Shown one piece after another: positions 16,065 through 22,615 of a stretch of DNA of 33,977 nucleotides (positions are counted from its first letter, which is position 1; each line of letters starts with the position of its first letter). Under the pieces are notes generated by a model. That model ran no database searches, was not told the origin of the DNA, and saw nothing but the letters and a program-made list of their open reading frames with translations. Origin of the DNA: Roseibacillus sp. (GTDB lineage Bacteria; Verrucomicrobiota; Verrucomicrobiia; Verrucomicrobiales; Akkermansiaceae); assembly GCA_028821775.1 (NCBI GenBank), contig JAPKFB010000055.1, positions 1 to 33,977 of the forward strand, in the 5' to 3' direction. The position numbers and the translations under genes are program-made.

Positions 16065-17441
16065 CTACCGTTCCCATTTGAATTTCCAAATTTGGGACGG
16101 GGTGTGTGCTTCTTCAAAAATGTGTTTTGCGTGGTAGACGATCTCCGGGTTCTTGGCGGCAAGATTGTTCCTTTCGGCGGAATCCTTGGAGAGGTCGTAG
16201 AGTTCGATGGGGGCGTTGGGGCCACCCTTGTTGAGGTTGTTCTGGACCGCTTTCCAATTGCCCATGCGCATGGCGCGCTTGCCGCCTCCTTCGAAGAACT
16301 CCCAATAGAGGTACTTGTGAGCTTGCTGCCTTTTTCCAAGGAGGGTGGGGACAAAGCTGATTCCGTCGATGATGACCGGCGCTTTGGTTTCCGCGAGTTC
16401 GCAAAAGGTTGGCAGGACATCCCAGTGAGCGGAAAGGTGGTCGCTGGTGCTGCCGGGTTTGATCTTTCCGGGCCAGCGGACGAGGAGAGGACAGCGGATG
16501 CCTCCTTCGTAGAGGTCGCGTTTGTAGCCGCGAAAACTCCCGTTGGAATTGAAGTAGTCCGGCATGTGCCCGCCTTCCTTGTGGGGGCCGTTGTCAGAAC
16601 TGAGGAAGACGATGGTGTCTTCATCCAGTTCGAGTTCCTTCAGGGTGTCGAGAATGCGTCCCACCCCCTCATCAAGAGCGGTCATCATGCCGGCGAACTG
16701 CGCGGCTGGATTCTTGGCGAAGGGTGCGTTGTTTCCGTACTTACCGATTTTGTCTTCAAATTCGGGAAATTTCTTCCGGAAGGGGGCTGCATATTTTTCG
16801 GGAACGTGCATCGCGGCGTGCGGAATGGTGACTGGAAGAAAGCAGAAGAAGGGACGCTTGTGGCGAAGACTGATCCACTTCACGGCCTGGTCCATGATCA
16901 GGTCGTGAGCATAGGTTTTGCCGTCGAGTTCGATCTTCTTCAGGTCGTCGAAGAGCCAGGTCGGGTAGTAGGTGTGTGCGTTGCGCTGGCAGTTGTAGCC
17001 GTAGAAGCGATCAAATCCCTGGTGAATGGGATCACCCTCCGAGCCCGGATTTCCAAGCCCCCATTTTCCAAAGGCCCCGGTGACATAGCCCGCTTTCTTG
17101 AGGGCTTCCGCGATGGTGAAGGTGTTGGCCGGGATGGGATGTTGGCCGACCGGTCTGATCTCCTTGTTGCCGCGACTGGCGGTGTGTCCGGTGTGCAGTC
17201 CGGACATGAGAACGCTGCGCGTCGGTGCACACACGGTGGAACCCGCGTAATGGTTGGTGAATTTCAGGCCCTCCTTGGCGAGGCGATCGATGTTGGGGGT
17301 TTGAAATTTCTTCTGCCCATAGCAGGAAAGGTCGCCATAGCCTGCGTCGTCGAGAAGGAGATAGATGATGTTGGGTTGAGCTCCTGAGGCAGGGGCGAGG
17401 AGCGGAAAGCAGGTAGCGAGAATGAGGAGGAGGGCGCGCAT
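16065..17441 (-). CDS. Secreted type I (formylglycine) sulfatase 3
   Basis: This 458-residue enzyme has a signal peptide (about 1-20). It then shows PNIIYLLLDDAGYGDLSCYG, with metal-binding Asp31 and Asp32. The formylglycine site is C71-A-P-T-R, followed by SVLMSG. GAFGKWGLG and FLSSDNGPHKEGGH complete the active-site set. The length is normal for a compact arylsulfatase. The HTYYPTWLF segment and the Gly-rich GGIRCPLLVRWPG region fit the arylsulfatase A-like branch. It is a separate transcription unit head or shares one with the downstream DsbD-N-like gene. Substrate unknown. Confidence 0.95.
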   Translation of the reverse strand: MRALLLILATCFPLLAPASGAQPNIIYLLLDDAGYGDLSCYGQKKFQTPNIDRLAKEGLKFTNHYAGSTVCAPTRSVLMSGLHTGHTASRGNKEIRPVGQHPIPANTFTIAEALKKAGYVTGAFGKWGLGNPGSEGDPIHQGFDRFYGYNCQRNAHTYYPTWLFDDLKKIELDGKTYAHDLIMDQAVKWISLRHKRPFFCFLPVTIPHAAMHVPEKYAAPFRKKFPEFEDKIGKYGNNAPFAKNPAAQFAGMMTALDEGVGRILDTLKELELDEDTIVFLSSDNGPHKEGGHMPDYFNSNGSFRGYKRDLYEGGIRCPLLVRWPGKIKPGSTSDHLSAHWDVLPTFCELAETKAPVIIDGISFVPTLLGKRQQAHKYLYWEFFEGGGKRAMRMGNWKAVQNNLNKGGPNAPIELYDLSKDSAERNNLAAKNPEIVYHAKHIFEEAHTPSQIWKFKWER

Positions 17442-17962
17442 GGGGTGTTGATTACGATGGAGACGGGATCATTCATTCAGGCGATCGAAAAGCAAGAAAA
17501 CGAAACGGGGAGAGCTGGAGCTGGGGCCTGAGCCAAGAGTGAGAGTGGATGGCCGAGCCCTGTTCTCTCCATGGGTTCCGCCTTATTCTGATTGTGTTGC
17601 AGGTTGCGACCATTGCAGGGAGCTGCACCCGCAAGGGCGAGCACCGTGGCCGCGCTCCGTTTCGACAAAGAAGCTGTGCCAACGTTCTTCAAGCATGCCG
17701 AGGAAGGGGTCCGCCCTTCTCCGCGCAAGAGAAGGAGATCCTGCGGGAAGTCCGATGAACTTGGTTGCCACGCCGCGACCTTCATCTGCACTCCGCCTGT
17801 TTTTCACGCGATGGGGATTCAGCTGTCAGCGGTCGATCACAAGAGGTTTGCCAGGGGCTGCGATGGCATCGAGCGCCGGATCACCAACCTCCACGGGCGG
17901 GTGGCGAATGGCGTGTCGGGTTGATCATTGCCTGCAGGAACGATCTGGATCAGAATGGGATC
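17442..17962. other. Intergenic stretch with gene debris upstream of the SelW-like gene
   Basis: No intact ordinary gene was found in these 520 bases. They contain the frameshifted lipoprotein remnant described separately and short protein-like scraps in several frames, such as SAVDHKRFARGCDG. The last 180 bases should hold the promoter of the SelW-like gene, but no convincing promoter was recognised. Confidence 0.5.
17549..17758 (+). pseudogene. Possible frameshifted small lipoprotein
   Basis: The frame starting at 17549 gives a hydrophobic segment RLILIVLQVATIAGSC that looks like a lipoprotein signal with lipobox AGSC. Protein-like text then switches to the neighbouring frame (FDKEAVPTFFKHAEEGVRP) and back (FSAQEKEILREVR, then stop at 17758). 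Two compensating frame changes suggest a decayed small lipoprotein gene. This is a weak call and could be chance. Confidence 0.3.
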
Positions 17963-18178
17963 ATGGCGATCGAGATTGAATATTGTTCGGAGTGAAACTA
18001 TCGGCCTGAAGCCGAGCGTGTCTCGGCTGAGATCAAAGAGACGACGGGAAAACCGGTCTCCCTCGTGGCAGGGGGAGGCGGAATTTTCGAAGTGCGCCAG
18101 GGCGGGAAGCTCCTCTACGCGAAGTCTTCAACCGGGAGGTTTCCGGGGCCGGGAGAAGCCGGTCAGCTGTTTGCTTAG
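17963..18178 (+). CDS. SelW-like (Rdx family) selenoprotein with in-frame TGA = selenocysteine
   Basis: Reading from the ATG at 17963 through the TGA at 17993-17995 to the TAG at 18176-18178 gives 71 residues beginning MAIEIEYCSEUNYRPEA, where U is selenocysteine encoded by TGA. The motif C8-S-E-U11 is the CxxU redox motif of the Rdx family (SelW, SelT, SelH and bacterial relatives). It lies in the usual place after the first beta strand. The rest matches the family layout: a helix (AERVSAEIKETTG), GGGGIFEVRQGGKLLYAK, then STGRFPGPGE near the end. A bacterial SECIS-like stem-loop (18010-18028) follows the TGA. Family members are small thioredoxin-fold proteins linked to redox homeostasis. Standard gene calling would end at the TGA and lose the gene. 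It is convergent with the gene at 18232-18996. A decayed Cys version is the main alternative, but the reading frame is otherwise intact. Confidence 0.8.
18010..18028 (+). promoter_or_regulatory. Candidate bacterial SECIS element
   Basis: AGCCGAG (18010-18016) pairs perfectly with CTCGGCT (18022-18028) around the five-base loop CGTGT. The stem is seven pairs, the loop has a G at its second position, and 21 bases lie between the TGA and the loop. These values fit the general description of bacterial SECIS elements: a short upper stem, a small apical loop with an early G, and a loop about 16-37 bases after the UGA. It would recruit SelB with Sec-tRNA. An alternative weaker stem (18001-18015) competes with it. 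Confidence 0.65.
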
Positions 18179-18205
18179 AAGATCGCCTCCGTCGATTGGT
18201 TCGTC

Positions 18206-18221
18206 GCACGCTCCCGCGTGC
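18206..18221. terminator. Small hairpin between convergent genes
   Basis: GCACGC (18206-18211), loop TCCC and GCGTGC (18216-18221) form a perfect six-pair GC-rich stem between two convergent stops. There is no clear U-run on either strand, so a bidirectional terminator is plausible but unproven. Confidence 0.35.
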
Positions 18222-18231
18222 AGGGGTCGCT

Positions 18232-18996
18232 TTACTGCGCGCCCGGAGAGATCGGGGCTGGCTTGCGGGAAGGCTTGGCCCCCTGTATGGAATTGCGCTG
18301 GCGCAGGCTGTTCAGATCATTGCGCAGATTGCTGAAGGAGCTGTGGAAGGCGGCATCATCCATCCCTTCGTTGGTCTTGACCCATTCCGCGAGGCGGTTG
18401 TTGAAGGCGAGAGACTTCACCTTCAAGGGGGGGGACTTGGCGATATGCTCACCCATTCGGTAGAGGTTCTGGACCTGCATGAGGACGATCAGTCGTTTCT
18501 CAAAGGCGCGAGCTTCGAAGCCTTTTGCCGCATCCGCTTCAGCGCGGGCCTTCCGCATGACCTGGGTTCGCTCCTGAAGGAGTCGCTGGCGTTCCGCAGG
18601 ATCTGAGATCCCACTGAGTTCGCGGCCGAAAGCTTGGCGCTCTTCCGGGCTGTCATACTTTGTATGGAAATTCGCCCGCAGGGTCTTCAATTCCTCCCGC
18701 GCCCTGACGGAGACTTGAACCATCATCTCGTTCTGATTGAGCAAGAAGATGTCTCTCCATCCCTTTTTCTCCTCCTCAGTTTTCCCTTCCGACTTGCGAT
18801 ATCCCCCCGCCTCGTGGGAGGGCTCGCTCCGCCGCGGGATACTCTTGGCGATTCGGTTTCCGCCGTTCTCCTTGGCCTTTTCTGCGCCCTCCGATTCACG
18901 GCCCACGCGAGAGATTCCAAACCCAACGGCCACCAGGATGAGAATCGTGATCACAACGGGCACGGGGGAGAGGAGAGGGTGGGAGGGGTGAGGCAT
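18232..18996 (-). CDS. Membrane-anchored, charged helical protein of unknown function
   Basis: The 254-residue protein from the ATG at 18996 has one transmembrane helix near residues 12-28 (VVITILILVAVGFGI). A long, highly charged, Lys/Glu/Arg-rich and mostly helical region follows, with segments such as GWRDIFLLNQNEM and RLIVLMQVQNLYRMGEH. The single anchor suggests an inner-membrane protein facing the periplasm. I recognise no domain. An upstream ATG at 19065 would add a non-hydrophobic 23-residue extension and is less likely. It is convergent with the SelW-like gene. Confidence 0.7.
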   Translation of the reverse strand: MPHPSHPLLSPVPVVITILILVAVGFGISRVGRESEGAEKAKENGGNRIAKSIPRRSEPSHEAGGYRKSEGKTEEEKKGWRDIFLLNQNEMMVQVSVRAREELKTLRANFHTKYDSPEERQAFGRELSGISDPAERQRLLQERTQVMRKARAEADAAKGFEARAFEKRLIVLMQVQNLYRMGEHIAKSPPLKVKSLAFNNRLAEWVKTNEGMDDAAFHSSFSNLRNDLNSLRQRNSIQGAKPSRKPAPISPGAQ

Positions 18997-19078
18997 GCTC
19001 AAAAAAGGAAAGGGCGAAAAGGCGAGAGGACAACCTCTTTTTTCAAGAATGCCGCAGGTGGGCACTCCTGTCGGCAGT

Positions 19079-19594
19079 TTATGCCGAACGGTCAGCAGGA
19101 CCGTCCAACCGAGGTTGGATCAGGGAGCGGCCGCGCCACCGCTGCTGCCCGAGAAGGTGTTGTTGCTTCTGTCGAAACTCGAAGCGGCCCACCACCCCGA
19201 AGGCCGGAACCTCACGGGAAAGATCTAGCGCAGTCCGGGTTTCCTTTTTGCTCTGAGGGCGAAAACGGTCAGTGTCGATTCCGATGTAGGCCGCCTTGAT
19301 CGGACAAATCGCGCCGCGAGAGCGAAGCATGCGCGCAATTTCGTGAGAGATCGTGATGAAGGAATCGGGAGTTCGGAAGAGAGCAGGGGTGGAAAAGTCG
19401 CGGAGAGTTTCGAGCTTGGCACCCATTTCGAACTTGGAAGAAGTTTCGGGGATGGAAATCACTTCCTGGCCGGTATGATTCCTGGCAATTCCGTTGAGTT
19501 TTTCATGGAGAGTCTTGTTGTTCTCCGAGGCGAGAAACTTGATCTGGGTGCCGTTGGAGGAGAGGAGCGATTTGATGCTGAGGAGAGTCATCAC
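19079..19594 (-). pseudogene. Truncated family 4-type glycosyltransferase remnant
   Basis: The readable frame includes ITISHEIARMLRSRG, then IKAAYIGIDTDRFRPQSK and FGVVGRFEFRQKQQHLL. This is the typical linker between the two Rossmann halves of a GT-B glycosyltransferase: the GIDxxRF-P motif followed by the start of the C-terminal domain. Everything after QQHLL is unrelated, so the nucleotide-sugar-binding half with its E-x7-E motif is missing. Upstream, in-frame text without a start codon continues (SSALAKSGGHEV) to about 19670, touching the end of the oxidoreductase gene, so the N-terminal strand is also lost. It is a double-truncated remnant. The ATG at 19594 is internal to the original protein, not a true start. 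Confidence 0.7.
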
Positions 19595-19665
19595 CTCGTG
19601 CCCGCCGCTCTTCGCGAGAGCGGAGCTGGTGAAAGTGCGGCGATGCCGGGGGGCGGCGGGCGTTG

Positions 19666-20796
19666 TCAGTCCTGCCGCAGGCTCCAGGAGGGGAGAGGCA
19701 TGAGCTCGCCCCCTTTGAGCGCGGATTCGTGAGCGAGGATGCCGGTGCAGGTGATATTGGCGGACTCCACCGCGTTCGGGTAGGCGTCCTCGCCGGTCTC
19801 AATCATGTTCACGAATTGGTGGGCGAGGTGGGGATGTGAGCCGCCGTGACCTGCGCCTTGGGTGAAGGAGAGGTGTTCTTCTCCATCCTCGGCACCGTAA
19901 ACGCCACCTTTAGTGAAGGGGGCGATCTCCTCCGGAAGGAGATGAGCATAATCCGGGCACTCGATTTTTTCGGGAATCTCGGATTCCGGCTTTTTCGCAG
20001 TATGGACCACGAGGGGCTCGCCCTCGATGAGCGGCCACTCGACCGATTTTTCGCTGCCGTAGACTTCGAAGGACTCGCGGTACTGGCGCGCTACATCGAA
20101 GAGCGAGCGATAGACGAGGCCGGTGAGATCGCTGTCCTTGAACTTGATGTGACAACTCTCGATCGCGAAGGGTGAGTTGTAGCACGCGTGCATCTCTTCG
20201 CGGATCGTTCCGGAGGGGAAGCAGGACACGTATTCCGCCTCACCCCGGGTCAACCCGAGGACCGGACCGACGCAGTGGGTGGCGTAGTGCATGGGAGGAA
20301 GGCCTGGCCAGTAACCAGGCCAACCGTCCATGTCCTGTTGGTGAGAGGCCTTGAGATACTGCACCTTGCCAAGTTCACCGTTGTCGTAGAGTTCCTTCAT
20401 GTAGAGAAACTCGCGGGAGTAGACCACGGTCTCCATCATCATGTACTTCAGGCCGTTGGTCTTGGTGAGGCGCACGATCTCCTCGCATTCCTTCAGGCTG
20501 GTGGCCATCGGGACGGTGCAGGCAACGTGCTTCCCGGCCTCCAGGGCGGCGATGGCCTGTTCCCCGTGGTTTGGAATAGGGGTGTTGATGTGAACCGCGC
20601 TGACTTCGGGGTCGCGCAGGACATCTTCAAAGTTGGAGTAACGTTTCTGCACTCCATACTTGTCGCCAATTTTATTCAGACTCTCCTCGTTTCGCTGACA
20701 AATGGCATAGATGTTGGCCTGCGGGTGGCGTTGGTAAATGGGAATAAATTCGGCGCCAAAGCCGAGACCGATAATCGCAATGTTGACTTGAGACAT
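19666..20796 (-). CDS. Gfo/Idh/MocA-family oxidoreductase
   Basis: The 376-residue protein begins with a Rossmann fold NIAIIGLGFGAEF, a GxGxG/A-type dinucleotide-binding motif, and has the family's two-domain layout. The usual EKP motif (catalytic Lys) is replaced by CTVPMA at residues 93-98, so the standard Lys is absent. A MMMETVVYSRE segment and the TGLVYRSLF beta-sheet region belong to the C-terminal substrate domain. There is no signal peptide. Members oxidise or reduce sugars or sugar-like molecules with NAD(P); many PVC relatives are of unknown substrate. It lies downstream of the metal-associated-domain gene and just upstream of the glycosyltransferase remnant. The substrate is not assigned. 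Confidence 0.9.
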   Translation of the reverse strand: MSQVNIAIIGLGFGAEFIPIYQRHPQANIYAICQRNEESLNKIGDKYGVQKRYSNFEDVLRDPEVSAVHINTPIPNHGEQAIAALEAGKHVACTVPMATSLKECEEIVRLTKTNGLKYMMMETVVYSREFLYMKELYDNGELGKVQYLKASHQQDMDGWPGYWPGLPPMHYATHCVGPVLGLTRGEAEYVSCFPSGTIREEMHACYNSPFAIESCHIKFKDSDLTGLVYRSLFDVARQYRESFEVYGSEKSVEWPLIEGEPLVVHTAKKPESEIPEKIECPDYAHLLPEEIAPFTKGGVYGAEDGEEHLSFTQGAGHGGSHPHLAHQFVNMIETGEDAYPNAVESANITCTGILAHESALKGGELMPLPSWSLRQD

Positions 20797-20942
20797 GGAG
20801 TTGTGGAGATGAGTGATTGGTAATTGGGGACTCGGGGCGGTGAGGTGAGTTGCCCTTTGTTGAGGGTATCGAACAGGGAAGGGCCGCTTTCGGCTAGAAA
20901 AATTCTGTCCCGGGATGAGGTGATGCGGTGAGTCTGGTTTGG

Positions 20943-21076
20943 AAGGTCGCCCACGGTGGTAGGCAAGCTTGAAGGGATCGCTTTCTTTGTTCTCGTTTCC
21001 TCGCGGAGCGACCTTTCGGCGCCCTTCGAGGGCTCCCCGGGAAGATTGCGGCTTCCCCGAGACATTGTTGCCTACC
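20943..21076. repeat. Two interleaved inverted repeats in an intergenic region
   Basis: AAGGTCGC (20943-20950) is complementary to GCGACCTT (21008-21015). GGTAGGCAA (20958-20966) is complementary to TTGCCTACC (21068-21076). The two pairs interleave, so in RNA they could only form together as a pseudoknot-like structure. A small hairpin GCCC-TTCGA-GGGC (21021-21033) also sits inside. No gene was found in 20797-21086. Confidence 0.5.
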
Positions 21077-21086
21077 GGTCGCCGGT

Positions 21087-21686
21087 CTAGTCGGTGACCT
21101 TGAATCTGGTGGTGTTGATCGCAGCGGCGACCTGGGTGCGATCCGTCTTGGCGGGATCAAAGTTTACGATGGCTCTTCCGCTTTTGTGGCACACGGCCGT
21201 GACCTGTTGCACGCCTTGGAGTGCAACGAGCGCTTTTTCCACCACTGCGGCGCTGGTGTCATCTATGAGGCCGACGACCTTGAAGGAGGCCTGTTCGCCG
21301 GTGACTTTGTAACCACAGTTCACGATTGCGGCGGTCAGTTGTGCGGGCTGCACTTTCGCGGGATCATATTTGAGGACCGTTTGTCCGGTCTCATGGCTGA
21401 CAGCTTCCACTTTGACTCCTCCGATTTTGGCAAGAGCAGCGGTGATCTTGTCCGTGCAGCGGTCGCAGACGAGGCCCGCGACCAGGTAGGTCACTGGGAT
21501 GCCTTTGCAGCAGAGTTTCACGCAGTCCGCCGGGCAGGCCGCGGGTCCCCCGGCAAAGAGGGCGGCGCGGCCCGGGAGCTTGCAGAGGGGGCAGTCTTTT
21601 TTCGCCGGGGCAGGTGCAGGTTGTTCCTGTGCGGAAGCCAGCGGAGCCAAGGATAGGACGAGAAGGGAGACAAAGATCGATTTCAT
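21087..21686 (-). CDS. Exported protein with two heavy-metal-associated (HMA-like) domains
   Basis: The 199-residue protein has a signal peptide (1-19). A Cys-rich N-terminal stretch follows (C32-x2-C35, C51-x3-C55, C59, C60). The first HMA-like ferredoxin fold, about 64-130, has the metal-binding GLVC74DRC77 motif. A second HMA-like repeat (about 134-198) carries the corresponding position as DDTS, without cysteines. Both repeats share a matching second half: AVSHETGQTVLKYDP and AVCHKSGRAIVNFDP. Such domains bind soft metals such as copper, mercury or zinc, so a periplasmic metal-trapping or delivery role is likely. The start at 21686 was chosen at the signal peptide. It lies 71 bases downstream of the FadR-type regulator gene on the same strand. 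Confidence 0.8.
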   Translation of the reverse strand: MKSIFVSLLVLSLAPLASAQEQPAPAPAKKDCPLCKLPGRAALFAGGPAACPADCVKLCCKGIPVTYLVAGLVCDRCTDKITAALAKIGGVKVEAVSHETGQTVLKYDPAKVQPAQLTAAIVNCGYKVTGEQASFKVVGLIDDTSAAVVEKALVALQGVQQVTAVCHKSGRAIVNFDPAKTDRTQVAAAINTTRFKVTD

Positions 21687-21757
21687 CGAGGTGAGTTCGT
21701 TACGAGAGAGTTGGAGGATTCCTTGCGATAGGAGTGAGAAAGATGGGTGATATACCC

Positions 21758-22435
21758 TCAAGCACCGCCCACATCGATATAATGTCGGCGGGAGAGGAGG
21801 AGATGACGGCGCATGGCGGAGGCCGCGGCATCGGCATTGCCGTCCTTGATGGCCATGACGATTTCGCCATGGGTTTCAATGACCCGGGTGTACCAGTTTC
21901 CGTTGCCATGGTTGGTCACCGCGTAGTCGATGCATCGTCTCTCGAGGCCCCGCAACACGGTCGCATAAATCAGGTTCCGTGAAGCCCGCGCAATAGAAAG
22001 ATGGAAGGCGATGTCTTCTATACTGAAGGTTTCCGGATCGTCCTCCGCTCTCTGCATGAGCAGGTGGTGTTCTTGAATCTCAGCAATCCCGCTTTCGCTG
22101 GCATCCTGAGCTGCCAAACGAGCGCACTCCGTTTCGAGAAGAATGCGAAAGTCGATCAACTGCAGAAAGGACTTCTCAGGAGTGAGGACGGAATACGCCT
22201 CAAGGGCGGAGGCCAGGGAGTCGAGAGAAGGATCGGCGATGTAGGAACCTGACCCTTTCAGAGTGCGCATCAAGCCACGACCCCGCAATTGCTGGATCGC
22301 TTCCCGGATGACTGTGCGGCTGGCGCTGAAGCGTCGGCACAGTTTTTCCTCCGAGGGAAGGCGTTCTCCTGGGACAAGCTTTCCGTCGAGGATCTCCTGC
22401 TGGAGAACGTCGACCACTTCGGAACTGCGATGCAC
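21758..22435 (-). CDS. GntR-family, FadR-subfamily (FCD) transcriptional regulator
   Basis: The 225-residue protein has an N-terminal winged helix-turn-helix of GntR type (about 5-70). It contains LPSEEKLCRRFSASRTVIRE followed by the wing GSGSYI. An all-helical FCD ligand-binding domain (about 90-215) follows, with the metal- and ligand-site pattern IAFHLSIARASRN and a later ETHGEI and RRHLLLSRRHY. FCD regulators sense carboxylates or sugar acids and usually repress nearby catabolic genes. Both the downstream metal-associated protein and the Gfo/Idh/MocA gene are candidate targets. No operator palindrome was recognised upstream of the start at 22435. Confidence 0.9.
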   Translation of the reverse strand: MHRSSEVVDVLQQEILDGKLVPGERLPSEEKLCRRFSASRTVIREAIQQLRGRGLMRTLKGSGSYIADPSLDSLASALEAYSVLTPEKSFLQLIDFRILLETECARLAAQDASESGIAEIQEHHLLMQRAEDDPETFSIEDIAFHLSIARASRNLIYATVLRGLERRCIDYAVTNHGNGNWYTRVIETHGEIVMAIKDGNADAAASAMRRHLLLSRRHYIDVGGA

Positions 22436-22615
22436 GATGAAGAACTCTCTAACATTGGGGGGAGGGGGTGGCTAGGGGATTGATGCGATCCTCCGGATTC
22501 AGGCTCAGCGGGCTCCCTCCCCGCGGGGTGTCAACGCAGGGCTCGAATCTGGGATCTCCCGGATCGAGAGCGATGAGTCCCCCCTTGTCGATTTTGGGGA
22601 GGAGTGGCCTGCTGG

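Noticed and set aside
15933..17387. 484-residue open frame antisense to sulfatase 3
   Set aside because: It overlaps a complete sulfatase with all motifs and has no recognisable domain.
6649..17441. A classical polysaccharide utilisation locus
   Set aside because: No SusC/SusD pair, no glycoside hydrolase and no dedicated transporter were found; sulfatases and fusions alone do not make a locus of that type.
17765..17995. 76-residue open frame ending at the TGA at 17993
   Set aside because: Only its last ten codons resemble a protein (start of the SelW-like gene); the stop is read here as selenocysteine.
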